DNA of 14,929 nt from Rhodocyclaceae bacterium (GCA_023253415.1 JALRGK010000017.1:1-14929), one strand, 5' to 3'. Counted from the first letter of the stretch, positions 1 to 6,783 are shown. Notes: a model not told the origin generated them from the sequence alone. Program-made: numbers and translations.

Positions 1-317
1 ATCTGCAAATCAGTGGTCATCATCTGGAAGTCAGCCCCGCCATTCGCGACTATGTTAGCCAGAAGTTGCAAAAGGTCACGCGCCATTTCGATCACGTAAT
101 CGACATGCACGTTGTTCTGAGCGTCGAGAAGCTGAACCAGAAGGCCGAAGTCACGCTGCATGTTCCCGGCAAGGATATTTTTGTCGAGAGCACTGATCCC
201 AATCTGTACGCAGCCGTCGACGATCTGACTGACAAGCTCGACCGTCAGGTTCAGAAGTACAAGCAGAAGATTCAGGATCATGGTCGCGGCCATAGCGTTG
301 CCAGCCATCTCGAATAA
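1..317 (+). CDS. hpf: Ribosome hibernation promoting factor, short form (5' end cut by window edge)
   Basis: The reading frame is open from position 3 to the TAA at 315-317. It begins with a leucine, glutamine, isoleucine, serine, glycine run that matches about the third residue of short HPF proteins, so only a few bases, including the start codon, lie outside the window. About 104 of an expected 106 or so residues are present. Visible family features are the beta-alpha-beta start ending in VTRHFDHV, the central VEKLNQKAEVTLHVPGKDIF stretch, and a final helix rich in Lys and Gln after DDLTDKLDRQV. Members bind the decoding region of the 30S subunit and promote inactive 100S ribosome dimers in stationary phase. 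The protein ends shortly after the core, so it is the short type without the C-terminal dimerisation domain of long HPF. It is followed by a terminator and ptsN. In proteobacteria this cluster normally follows rpoN, so rpoN probably lies just upstream (inference). Confidence 0.93.
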   Translation, partial: LQISGHHLEVSPAIRDYVSQKLQKVTRHFDHVIDMHVVLSVEKLNQKAEVTLHVPGKDIFVESTDPNLYAAVDDLTDKLDRQVQKYKQKIQDHGRGHSVASHLE

Positions 318-332
318 CCCGTCACGCTAACC

Positions 333-364
333 GGCGGGCACCGTAGCGGTGCCCGCCTTTTATT
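333..364 (+). terminator. Strong intrinsic terminator after hpf, touching the ptsN start
   Basis: A perfect 11-bp stem, GGCGGGCACCG (333-343) with CGGTGCCCGCC (347-357), closes a 3-nt loop (TAG) and is followed by TTTTATT. This is a textbook Rho-independent terminator. It begins 16 nt after the hpf stop and its T tract ends 3 nt before the ptsN ATG, so it fills most of the hpf-ptsN spacer. It should end or strongly reduce transcription coming from hpf. Confidence 0.88.
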
Positions 365-366
365 CT

Positions 367-822
367 ATGAATGCCATCTCCAACCTACTGACTCAGGACA
401 CTGTTGTCCTCACAGCGCAGCCCGCCACCAAGGAAGCGCTGTTCGAACAGGCTGCTGCCGCACTCGGCCAACGCCTGGGCATGAACAGCAATACCATCCT
501 TGATTGCCTGCAGATGCGTGAACAACTCGGATCCACAGGACTGGGGCAGGGTGTCGGCATTCCACATGGCCGGGTTAAAGGTCTGCGTCAGGTTGCCGGC
601 ATGTTCTACCGATTGAGCAAGCCCGTGCCCTTCGATGCGCCGGATCATCGCCCAGTCGATCTGGCTTTTTTCCTGCTGGTGCCGGAACAGAGCACAGAAG
701 AACACCTGCAACTGTTGTCGGAGCTCGCTCAAGGTTTTTCTGACCCCGAGTTTCGGGAAAGTCTGCGCAGCAGTACCGAGGTGGCACACATCCTGAACCT
801 CTTCACCCAACAGAACAGTTAA
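367..822 (+). CDS. ptsN: PTS IIA-like nitrogen regulatory protein (EIIA-Ntr)
   Basis: A 151-residue protein of the fructose/mannitol EIIA family, the usual length for PtsN. It is the last phosphoacceptor of the nitrogen phosphotransfer chain (PtsP to NPr to EIIA-Ntr) and regulates potassium transport and stress or carbon/nitrogen responses rather than importing sugar. The phosphorylated histidine is in the motif GVGIPHGR, at His67. The N-terminus (MNAISNLLTQDTVVL) and the helix after KEALFEQAA fit the family. I chose the ATG at 367. An in-frame GTG at 349 lies inside the terminator stem and would add six residues of unlikely sequence. No Shine-Dalgarno precedes the ATG, because the preceding bases are the terminator T tract and stem. 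hprK follows after 16 nt, so the two are probably cotranscribed. Confidence 0.95.
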   Translation: MNAISNLLTQDTVVLTAQPATKEALFEQAAAALGQRLGMNSNTILDCLQMREQLGSTGLGQGVGIPHGRVKGLRQVAGMFYRLSKPVPFDAPDHRPVDLAFFLLVPEQSTEEHLQLLSELAQGFSDPEFRESLRSSTEVAHILNLFTQQNS

Positions 823-838
823 ACCGCCCCTATCCATC

Positions 839-1858
839 ATGAAAGAACTCAGCGTCGCGCAGCTCTACGAAGAGTACAAAGAGAGCCTGGCGCTCAACTG
901 GGTGGGTAGTGTTGGCTGCAACCGCAGTATCCGGCTGATGGAAAAGGATGCCTACGGCTCCGATATCGTCGGGCACCTCAATATCATTCACCCGGAACGT
1001 CTTCAAGTCGTTGGTATCGCCGAGCAGAAATGGTCTTTGCGTACCCGTGCCACCCGCCGTCAGTCGGTGTATGAAGATCTCTGCCAGGCCGCACCGCCTG
1101 CCATTATCGTGGCAGATGGCCTGCCCGTTCTGGAAGAGCTGCGTGATGCCTGTGAGAAAACGGGCACACCCCTTTTCTCATCGGCACGCTCTTGTTCCGC
1201 CGTCATCGATCAGTTACGCCACTACCTGGCACGCAAACTTGCTGACACCACGAGTCTGCATGGTGTATTCATGGACGTCCTGGGCATGGGCGTCATGATC
1301 ACTGGCGACTCCGGCTCCGGTAAAAGTGAACTCGCTCTGGAGTTAATCTCACGCGGACACGGCCTGGTTGCCGACGACGTCGTTGAGCTAACGCGTGTCG
1401 CACCGAGTGTCATTGAAGGGCGTTGTCCCGGCATCCTGCGTGACTTCCTGGAAGTGCGCGGCCTCGGCTTACTCAACATTCGCACCATCTTTGGCGAAAC
1501 AGCCTCTCGCCGCAAAATGCGGTTGAAACTCATTGTTCACCTGCACCGTCAGCAACCGGGCGTTGATACACCACGTCTGCCTTTTGAAGCGCAAACCCAG
1601 GAAATACTTGGCGTGAACATCCGCAAGGTCAACATTCCTGTGGCCGCCGGCCGTAACCTGGCCGTATTACTTGAGGCCGCCGTACGCAATACGATTCTGC
1701 AGTTCCGGGGTATCGACAGCCTGAACGAATTTATCGCGCGTCAGCAGGAAGAAGTCCTGGCACAAGAAGCGCTGACAGCCAAGAATGCGCAACGTGCCTT
1801 AGCGCTCGACCCAGCGCATACCATTCGACCCGATGATATCGACGATCCGTCGATCTGA
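839..1858 (+). CDS. hprK: HPr kinase/phosphorylase
   Basis: A 339-residue bifunctional enzyme that phosphorylates HPr on a regulatory serine with ATP or pyrophosphate and also removes that phosphate. The N-terminal domain (about 1-130) is the family's variable half. The catalytic half carries His141, the Walker A loop GDSGSGKS (156-163), His174, the pair Asp179-Asp180, and the signature EVRGLGLLNIRTIFG (205-219). The fifth P-loop position is Ser where Ile or Val is common, and the GxxGxGKS core is intact. The last 25 or so residues are a hydrophilic tail, making it slightly longer than typical members (about 310-325). In proteobacteria HprK is thought to act on PTS components linked to ptsN rather than in classical catabolite repression, and adjacency to ptsN supports that. 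No Shine-Dalgarno is visible before the ATG. It converges on ttcA with 12 nt between stops and no terminator hairpin. Confidence 0.96.
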   Translation: MKELSVAQLYEEYKESLALNWVGSVGCNRSIRLMEKDAYGSDIVGHLNIIHPERLQVVGIAEQKWSLRTRATRRQSVYEDLCQAAPPAIIVADGLPVLEELRDACEKTGTPLFSSARSCSAVIDQLRHYLARKLADTTSLHGVFMDVLGMGVMITGDSGSGKSELALELISRGHGLVADDVVELTRVAPSVIEGRCPGILRDFLEVRGLGLLNIRTIFGETASRRKMRLKLIVHLHRQQPGVDTPRLPFEAQTQEILGVNIRKVNIPVAAGRNLAVLLEAAVRNTILQFRGIDSLNEFIARQQEEVLAQEALTAKNAQRALALDPAHTIRPDDIDDPSI

Positions 1859-1870
1859 TTTCAAATCGGC

Positions 1871-2803
1871 TTAACGTCCTGGCGGCTGACCAAAGTTAAT
1901 CACTTGAGGTTGGTCGCTCGCATTGGCCCCTGGTGTCTCGCAGCTGTCGCTATCGTACGACTCACTGTCAAAGGCAATATCACCGCCACCGGCCGCTTCC
2001 GGGTCACCGAGTTGCAGGCTCTCAAAATCAAATAGATTGCGATCTCCCAGATGCGAGGGCACCACATTCTGAATGGCGGTCATCACGGATTCCGTTCGAC
2101 CCGGATAACGCCTATCCCAGTCGGCCATCATCTCACGCACCTTCTGCCGTTGCAGGTTCTCCTGCGTGCCGCAGAGGTTACACGGAATAATCGGGAAACC
2201 CACGCCACGTGCGTAACGGGCAATGTCTTCTTCCGAGACATAGGCCAGCGGGCGAATCACCATGTAATCGCCATTATCTGTCACCAGCTTTGGCGGCATG
2301 GCCTTCAGCTTGCCACCAAACAGCATGTTCAGAAATAGCGTATGCACGATGTCATCACGGTGGTGACCCAGCGCAATCTTGTTCGCACCCAGTTCCTTGG
2401 CCGTTTTGTAGATAATACCGCGGCGCAGGCGAGAGCAGAGCGAGCAGGTTGTCTTACCTTCCGGCACTTTCTGCTTAACGATCGAGTAGGTGTCCTGCGT
2501 CACAATACGATGCTCAACACCCAGCTTGGCCAGATAATTGGGCAGCACATCCGCAGGGAAACCCGGTTGCTTCTGGTCGAGGTTCATTGCAATGATGCGA
2601 AAGTCGATCGGTGCGCGCTTGCGCAAGGCCAGTAGCACATCGAGCAGGGTATAGGAGTCCTTCCCGCCGGATAGACAGACCATGACGGTATCGCCATCTT
2701 CGATCATCTTGTAATCGCCAATAGCTTTACCGACCCGGTTCTCGATGAAGCGGCGGAGTTTCTGAATGGTTTGCGAAAGCTCTTCGTTGGTTTGTTGCGT
2801 CAT
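1871..2803 (-). CDS. ttcA: tRNA 2-thiocytidine(32) synthetase
   Basis: A 310-residue PP-loop ATPase that thiolates cytidine 32 of certain tRNAs using an iron-sulphur cluster. The PP-loop is SGGKDS (45-50). The cluster-binding cysteines are C120 and C123 in TTCSLCSRLRRG, plus C211 in PCNLCGTQENLQ (C208 is also there). The motif GHHRDD (146-151) is characteristic. A longer frame starts at 2845, but those 14 residues lie within the upstream SDR gene, and family N-termini resemble MTQQTNEELSQ, so I start at the ATG 2803. That ATG is 4 nt past the SDR stop, which indicates cotranscription and probable translational coupling; only a weak AAGA precedes it. The C-terminal 45 residues form a low-complexity Asp/Ser/Gly-rich tail beyond the catalytic core. 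Confidence 0.96.
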   Translation of the reverse strand: MTQQTNEELSQTIQKLRRFIENRVGKAIGDYKMIEDGDTVMVCLSGGKDSYTLLDVLLALRKRAPIDFRIIAMNLDQKQPGFPADVLPNYLAKLGVEHRIVTQDTYSIVKQKVPEGKTTCSLCSRLRRGIIYKTAKELGANKIALGHHRDDIVHTLFLNMLFGGKLKAMPPKLVTDNGDYMVIRPLAYVSEEDIARYARGVGFPIIPCNLCGTQENLQRQKVREMMADWDRRYPGRTESVMTAIQNVVPSHLGDRNLFDFESLQLGDPEAAGGGDIAFDSESYDSDSCETPGANASDQPQVINFGQPPGR

Positions 2804-2807
2804 GGTC

Positions 2808-3584
2808 TTAAGTCGCGAGGTGAGCACTGCGCCCACCATCCACATTAATCACTTGCCCCGTAATGTAGGGGGCATCAAACATGAGAAAACGCACGGTACG
2901 TGCAACGTCGTCCGGGGTTCCGGGGCGCTTCAGCAGGGTGTGCTGCACGATCGCCTGCCGTTCGTTATCCGGAAACTGGCCATCGTCCGGCCACAGTATT
3001 GGCCCCGGGGCCACGGCATTCACCCGCACCTGGGGGGCCATCTCAATGGCCAACGCCCGGGTTAAGGTCAACAAGGCACCCTTGGCAGCCGCATACAAGG
3101 GATACCCCGCGAGCGGCCGCTCGGCATGAATATCCGTAATGTTCACCAGCGCACCGCCACTGGCCTGCAGATAAGGCGCCGCAGCCTGCGCTAGAAAGAG
3201 TGGGGCTTTGAAGTTGCTGCCCACCAGATCGTGCCAGTCGGCTTCCGTGATCTGCCCGAGCGGCGTCGGAAAAAATGACGAGGCATTGCACACCAGGCCA
3301 TCCAAGCCGCCAAAATGTTTCGCCACCTGCGCCACCATTGGTTCCATGGCGGCAACATCGAGCAAATCGGCTGATACGACCATGGCCGAATCCGCACGGG
3401 CCGTATTGAGTTTGAATGCCAACGCTGCAGCCGCATCCACCGACTGCCGCGCATGCAATGCCACGCGAGCACCCGCCGCGTGCAGTGTCGTTGCGATGGT
3501 GGCGCCGACACGGCGCGCCGCCCCCGTGATCAAAATCACCGGGGCCGTCGTGGAAATTGTGGCGTGCGGATGTAGGTTGGACAT
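2808..3584 (-). CDS. Pteridine reductase-like short-chain dehydrogenase
   Basis: A 258-residue classical SDR. The nucleotide-binding motif is TGAARRVG, with the arginine of the PTR1/FolM pteridine reductase type instead of the usual TGxxxGxG glycine. Then come the NAS motif in LVCNASSFFPTPLG, the segment NITDIHAERPLAGYPLYAAAK with catalytic YxxxK, and VRVNAVAPGPILWP. These are the hallmarks of bacterial pteridine reductases, which reduce dihydrobiopterin or dihydromonapterin with NADPH and supply reduced pterin cofactor. The substrate is inferred from family only. The start is uncertain. The ATG at 3584 has no Shine-Dalgarno, whereas a perfect AGGAGG lies further upstream in front of an out-of-frame ATG (3601). 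That short frame ends in TGA overlapping an in-frame GTG of this gene at 3539, which would give an N-terminus of MILITGAARR. ttcA follows 4 nt downstream. In related genomes I recall folB between these two genes; it is absent here. Confidence 0.88.
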   Translation of the reverse strand: MSNLHPHATISTTAPVILITGAARRVGATIATTLHAAGARVALHARQSVDAAAALAFKLNTARADSAMVVSADLLDVAAMEPMVAQVAKHFGGLDGLVCNASSFFPTPLGQITEADWHDLVGSNFKAPLFLAQAAAPYLQASGGALVNITDIHAERPLAGYPLYAAAKGALLTLTRALAIEMAPQVRVNAVAPGPILWPDDGQFPDNERQAIVQHTLLKRPGTPDDVARTVRFLMFDAPYITGQVINVDGGRSAHLAT

Positions 3585-3601
3585 GACGCGTATTGTCGCA
3601 T
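3536..3601 (-). CDS. Possible 21-codon leader ORF overlapping the pteridine reductase start
   Basis: An ATG at 3601-3599 is preceded by a perfect Shine-Dalgarno, AGGAGG (3614-3609), with a 7-nt spacer, the best ribosome site in the window. Its frame encodes 21 residues, beginning MRQYASC and rich in Arg, Pro, Thr and Gln, and stops at TGA 3538-3536. It is out of frame with the SDR ATG at 3584 and overlaps it. Its TGA overlaps a GTG codon (3539-3537) in the SDR frame as GTGA, a classic stop-start coupling layout. It could be a regulatory leader peptide, the coupled first cistron for an SDR that starts at GTG 3539, or the true SDR N-terminus broken by a one-base error. I do not recognise the peptide. 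Confidence 0.35.
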   Translation of the reverse strand: MRQYASCPTYIRTPQFPRRPR

Positions 3602-3608
3602 GCGCTAT

Positions 3609-3614
3609 CCTCCT
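3609..3614 (-). promoter_or_regulatory. Perfect Shine-Dalgarno out of frame with the annotated SDR start
   Basis: The minus strand reads AGGAGG followed by seven bases and ATG (3601). The annotated SDR ATG (3584) is 24 nt downstream of this site, too far to use it directly. The site therefore bears on the choice of start for the pteridine reductase and on whether the short ORF is translated. Confidence 0.5.
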
Positions 3615-3625
3615 GCTCTACTGCC

Positions 3626-3631
3626 TATGAT
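3626..3631 (+). promoter_or_regulatory. Possible -10 element for the MidA-family gene
   Basis: TATGAT matches the sigma-70 -10 consensus at five of six bases and lies in the short divergent spacer. Its end is 10 nt before the ATG at 3642, so a transcript starting about 7 nt downstream would have almost no leader. I found no convincing -35 at 16-18 nt, and the hexamer overlaps the alternative ATG at 3627. Confidence 0.3.
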
Positions 3632-3641
3632 CCAAACCGCC

Positions 3642-4874
3642 ATGTCGCTGCCCCCCATCATTCAACCTGCTTCGCCCCGAGGCCAGGATCCGCTGCCGCA
3701 ACCGCACGCCGATGCTCAGTCCTTCAGCCAAGCACTTTCTGAAAAAATTGTAGCCACCATTGAGGCTGCCGGCGGCTGGATTCCCTTTTCAGAATTCATG
3801 GCACTCGCACTCTATGCGCCGGGCCTAGGCTATTACAGCGGTGGTGCCCACAAATTTGGCGTCGCGGGTGACTTTGTCACGGGCCCGGAAATGACGCCGC
3901 TCTTTGGCCGCACTCTCGCCAACACCATTGCTCCCATATTGTCAGCCAGCCACCCTGTGCTCACTGAAGCAGGTGCTGGTACCGGCAAACTGGCGGGAGA
4001 CTTACTGCAAGCGCTCGAAGCCATGGGTCAGTTGCCCGAACGCTACGACATTCTCGAACTTTCGGCTGAACTGGCCGAACGTCAACGCCAGCACCTGCTA
4101 GCGACTGTGCCGCACCTCATAGGTCGAATTCACTGGTTAAGCAGCCTGCCCGACAGCATTGAAGGCGTGCTTGTCGGCAACGAAGTCCTCGATGCCATGC
4201 CCGTAGAGCTGGTGCGATGGCAAGATGGGCATGGCCAACGCCTGGGCGTTAGGGTTGAAACGGTTGATGATGGCATCCGCTTTATCACCACGCCGGGAGA
4301 AACCAGCCAGGCTCTTGCCGAACGGATTCGCGCACTCGCCGAACAGTACCAATGGCCTGATGACTACACCACCGAAATACCGGAAGCTGGCCCTGCCTGG
4401 GTCACAACACTCGCACAGCGTCTGAAGCAGGGCGCCTTGCTGCTCATTGATTACGGCTTTCCGCGTCACGAGTTCTATCATCATGAGCGCACCGGTGGCA
4501 CCCTCATGTGTCATTACCGGCATCGCGCACATCCTGACCCCTTCTACTGGCCCGGTCTGCAGGACATTACCGCTCACGTCGACTTTACCGCCATTGCCGA
4601 AGCAGGTTTCGATGCGGGACTTGAGGTAACAGGTTACTGCACCCAGGCCGGCTGGCTCATGGATGCGGGCTTGCTCGACTTGCTGGCAGCGCAACAACCT
4701 GCCGATTACACCCAAGCCGATGCGCGCTGGGTACGCACCCAGCATGCCGTACAAACGCTACTCTCTCCCGCAGAGATGGGCGAGTTCTTCAAAGTGATTA
4801 TGCTCACCAAGGGATTGCCGGACTCTCTGCGCGTCCCCGGGTTTATACGCAGCGATCGCTCACATACCCTTTAG
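3642..4874 (+). CDS. SAM-dependent methyltransferase of the MidA/NDUFAF7 family
   Basis: A 410-residue class I methyltransferase of the COG1565 type. After a 35-residue Pro/Gln-rich N-terminus the conserved domain opens with GGWIPFSEFMALALYAPGLG (44-63). SAM-binding motif I is EAGAGTG (109-115), followed by NEVLDAMPVEL (180-190), LLIDYGFPRHEFYH (267-280) and GTLMCHYRHRAHPDPF (286-301), all family signatures. The mitochondrial homologue NDUFAF7 dimethylates an arginine of complex I subunit NDUFS2 during assembly; the bacterial substrate is not established. In-frame starts exist at 3600, 3627 and 3642 and none has a Shine-Dalgarno. I chose 3642 because it leaves room for a divergent promoter and gives a family-like N-terminus. 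A TATGAT hexamer at 3626-3631 would place the transcript start at or very near this ATG. The gene is divergent from the SDR and converges on the alpha/beta hydrolase 13 nt downstream. Confidence 0.9.
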   Translation: MSLPPIIQPASPRGQDPLPQPHADAQSFSQALSEKIVATIEAAGGWIPFSEFMALALYAPGLGYYSGGAHKFGVAGDFVTGPEMTPLFGRTLANTIAPILSASHPVLTEAGAGTGKLAGDLLQALEAMGQLPERYDILELSAELAERQRQHLLATVPHLIGRIHWLSSLPDSIEGVLVGNEVLDAMPVELVRWQDGHGQRLGVRVETVDDGIRFITTPGETSQALAERIRALAEQYQWPDDYTTEIPEAGPAWVTTLAQRLKQGALLLIDYGFPRHEFYHHERTGGTLMCHYRHRAHPDPFYWPGLQDITAHVDFTAIAEAGFDAGLEVTGYCTQAGWLMDAGLLDLLAAQQPADYTQADARWVRTQHAVQTLLSPAEMGEFFKVIMLTKGLPDSLRVPGFIRSDRSHTL

Positions 4875-4887
4875 TGGATATCAGCGA

Positions 4888-5694
4888 TTAGGGCGCATCT
4901 GCCACCACAGCCACCAACCAATCATTGATCACGCTGGCAACGTGATCCCAATCCCGCTCTAGCATCATCCCATGACCCATGCCCGGGAAGATGACCGGTT
5001 CAACGCCGTAGATTTCCGCGGTATCACGCACCTGATTCGCGGGAATAATGTGATCCAGTTCCGCACCAATGATCAGCTTGGGCGCAGGCTTTAAACGCTC
5101 TGGATTGATAAGATTAAACATGGTCATATCCCAGATGGCGCGCTGCGATTCCATCTGGGAAAGCATCAGGTAGCGCTGCAGGTCACTGATCGACGCGGGC
5201 TGTGCAAAGAGGGCGTCTTTCAACGAATCGATGTCGACCGGGCCACCCGTCATAAGCTGGGATAAGCTCCCCATGAGATCCGGATGTGACCACATCATCG
5301 ACAACGAACTCGCCAGCAAGCCCTTTGGCGGCACCGAACACATGAGTACAGCAGCGGGAAACTCGGCTTGCTCCAGACACTTCTGAACAACAAATCCACC
5401 CATGGAGTGACCGATCAATACCGGTGCTTCACCGATCTCGTCGACCACTTGCATGACATCGGCAACGTAGTGGTCGATCCCCCAATTACCCAGTTGCTCG
5501 TGCCCTTCACTACCACCATGTCCGCGAACAGACACCGCGTGCGCTGGCCAGCCGCGTTCGGCAAACCAATCCAGAAAATGCTCCGACCAACACCAGGCTG
5601 CGGTGAAAGCACCGTGGATAAAAAGTAACGGTGTGCGGCGTTTGCCTTTACTCGGGTAACGACTAATAACTTCAAGGGATAGTGCGTCAGACAA
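4888..5694 (-). CDS. Alpha/beta hydrolase (serine hydrolase, unknown substrate)
   Basis: A predicted cytosolic 268-residue alpha/beta-hydrolase fold enzyme. The oxyanion-hole segment is LLFIHGAFTAAWCW (23-36). The nucleophile elbow is GHSMGG with Ser97, the acid is probably Asp214 in GAELDHIIP, and the base is His241 in GMGHGMM. The arrangement resembles esterases, lipases and hydroxynitrile-lyase-like members, but the substrate cannot be read from the sequence. I chose a TTG start at 5694 because the minus strand there has GAGG (5706-5703) eight bases upstream, and this ribosome site overlaps the cca stop TGA (5707-5705). Alternatives are TTG 5712 and ATG 5739; the ATG has no Shine-Dalgarno and would overlap cca by 35 nt. 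It is the last gene of the NDUFA9-like/cca unit and converges on the MidA-family gene. Confidence 0.85.
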   Translation of the reverse strand: MSDALSLEVISRYPSKGKRRTPLLFIHGAFTAAWCWSEHFLDWFAERGWPAHAVSVRGHGGSEGHEQLGNWGIDHYVADVMQVVDEIGEAPVLIGHSMGGFVVQKCLEQAEFPAAVLMCSVPPKGLLASSLSMMWSHPDLMGSLSQLMTGGPVDIDSLKDALFAQPASISDLQRYLMLSQMESQRAIWDMTMFNLINPERLKPAPKLIIGAELDHIIPANQVRDTAEIYGVEPVIFPGMGHGMMLERDWDHVASVINDWLVAVVADAP

Positions 5695-5701
5695 TTCGAT
5701 A

Positions 5702-5707
5702 ACCTCA
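5702..5707 (-). promoter_or_regulatory. Ribosome binding site of the hydrolase, overlapping the cca stop codon
   Basis: The minus strand reads TGAGGT, where TGA is the cca stop and GAGG is the Shine-Dalgarno for a TTG start at 5694 (spacer 8 nt). This supports the TTG over the upstream ATG at 5739 and implies coupling of hydrolase translation to cca. Confidence 0.55.
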
Positions 5708-6775
5708 GGCAAGACTTTGTATAGCTTCAATACGCGCATCACGAATACGCGGGGCAATATGTTCCTGGGTCCGTACCGACAAGGCAATGGCGCCAGCGTC
5801 AACGCCAGCGGCCACTGCGTGGATTTGCAACCAAGTGTCGACCACAGCAACATTGGCACCGAGACAAGGCAGGGTGCTTAGCAGTAATTTGAATCGGTCG
5901 GCGCGACGCAGCGCATCGCAACGCTCTAATGTGTTGAGACGATCTTCCGCGCATAGTATCGACGGTTGCAACAAAGCCTGGCGCTGACGTACCAACAGCA
6001 AGCTCAGATCTCGGCAGTCCACCGGCAAACGCAGACTTTGAGCCAATGCATTGATTTGGCCCTCATCACAATTCGCGAGCCAGAGAGCCACACGCACTGG
6101 CAGGGGTAAATGCTGTGCAGCGGCACAGGCCAATACACCGGGTGCGGGCAAGATACCCGCAATCAGATCCGTCGCCGCACCACAGCTGTCGAGTACCGTA
6201 AAAAAGCGCTCTGGTTGCCCAGCCATCAGGCCGCGCGACAGCTCCTGCCAAACACGTTCTGCCACCAGATGTTTGGCTTCCCCGGACTGCACCATGTGCT
6301 GCAGCAGGGTTTGTGTTTCAGGGGCTACCGTAAATCCAGGGAGGCGCGCAGCGAAACGTGCCAAGCGCAAAATCCGGACGGGGTCTTCTGCAAATGCGGG
6401 GCTGACATGGCGCAGGACGCGGGCAGCGAGATCCTGCTCCCCGCCGTAAGGATCAATCACCCGACCTGTCTCATCTTCGGCCATCGCGTTGATAGTCAGA
6501 TCGCGTCGTGCTAAGTCTTCTTCCAGCGTGACATCGGGTGCCGCATAGCAACTGAAGCCATGATAGCCATGACCGGTTTTCCGCTCGGTACGCGCCAACG
6601 CATATTCTTCATGCGTCTGCGGATGCAAAAAAACCGGGAAGTCTTTACCGACCGGCTTGTAACCAGCAGCAATCATCTGCTCGGGTGAGGCCCCGACAAC
6701 CACATAATCACGGTCACCGGGCGTCAGGCCCAGCAAACGGTCACGAACCGCACCGCCAACGATATAAATCTTCAC
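5705..6775 (-). CDS. cca: CCA tRNA nucleotidyltransferase lacking the HD domain
   Basis: A 356-residue class II nucleotidyltransferase that adds or repairs the 3' CCA of tRNAs. The N-terminus VKIYIVGGAVRDRLLG, the metal-binding DRD (Asp21, Asp23) in GDRDYVVVG, the motif EEDLARRDLTINAMA (85-99) and EDPVRILRLARFAARL (130-145) follow E. coli Cca closely. A longer frame runs upstream to 7132, but that part lies in another frame of the NDUFA9-like gene. The GTG at 6775 matches the family N-terminus and has GAGG (6787-6784) eight bases before it. E. coli Cca has about 412 residues with an HD phosphohydrolase domain in the C-terminal half. Here the alignment passes FFTVLDSCGA (191-200) and goes directly into ALWLANCDEGQ without any HD pair or HHGHG segment, so the phosphatase/phosphodiesterase activities are probably absent. 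Confidence 0.93.
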   Translation of the reverse strand: MKIYIVGGAVRDRLLGLTPGDRDYVVVGASPEQMIAAGYKPVGKDFPVFLHPQTHEEYALARTERKTGHGYHGFSCYAAPDVTLEEDLARRDLTINAMAEDETGRVIDPYGGEQDLAARVLRHVSPAFAEDPVRILRLARFAARLPGFTVAPETQTLLQHMVQSGEAKHLVAERVWQELSRGLMAGQPERFFTVLDSCGAATDLIAGILPAPGVLACAAAQHLPLPVRVALWLANCDEGQINALAQSLRLPVDCRDLSLLLVRQRQALLQPSILCAEDRLNTLERCDALRRADRFKLLLSTLPCLGANVAVVDTWLQIHAVAAGVDAGAIALSVRTQEHIAPRIRDARIEAIQSLA

Positions 6776-6783
6776 GACCTTAT

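Noticed and set aside
349..366. GTG at 349 as the ptsN start
   Set aside because: It lies in the terminator stem and adds six residues not expected in the family; ATG 367 gives a normal PtsN N-terminus.
385..840. 151-codon ORF antisense to ptsN
   Set aside because: Complement of a clear ptsN reading frame with the PHGR motif.
1855..1870. Small palindrome between the hprK and ttcA stops as a bidirectional terminator
   Set aside because: The GATTT/AAATC arms leave a one-base loop and cannot form a real hairpin.
4137..4754. 205-codon ORF antisense to the MidA-family gene
   Set aside because: The sense frame has all family signatures; the antisense product has no recognisable features.
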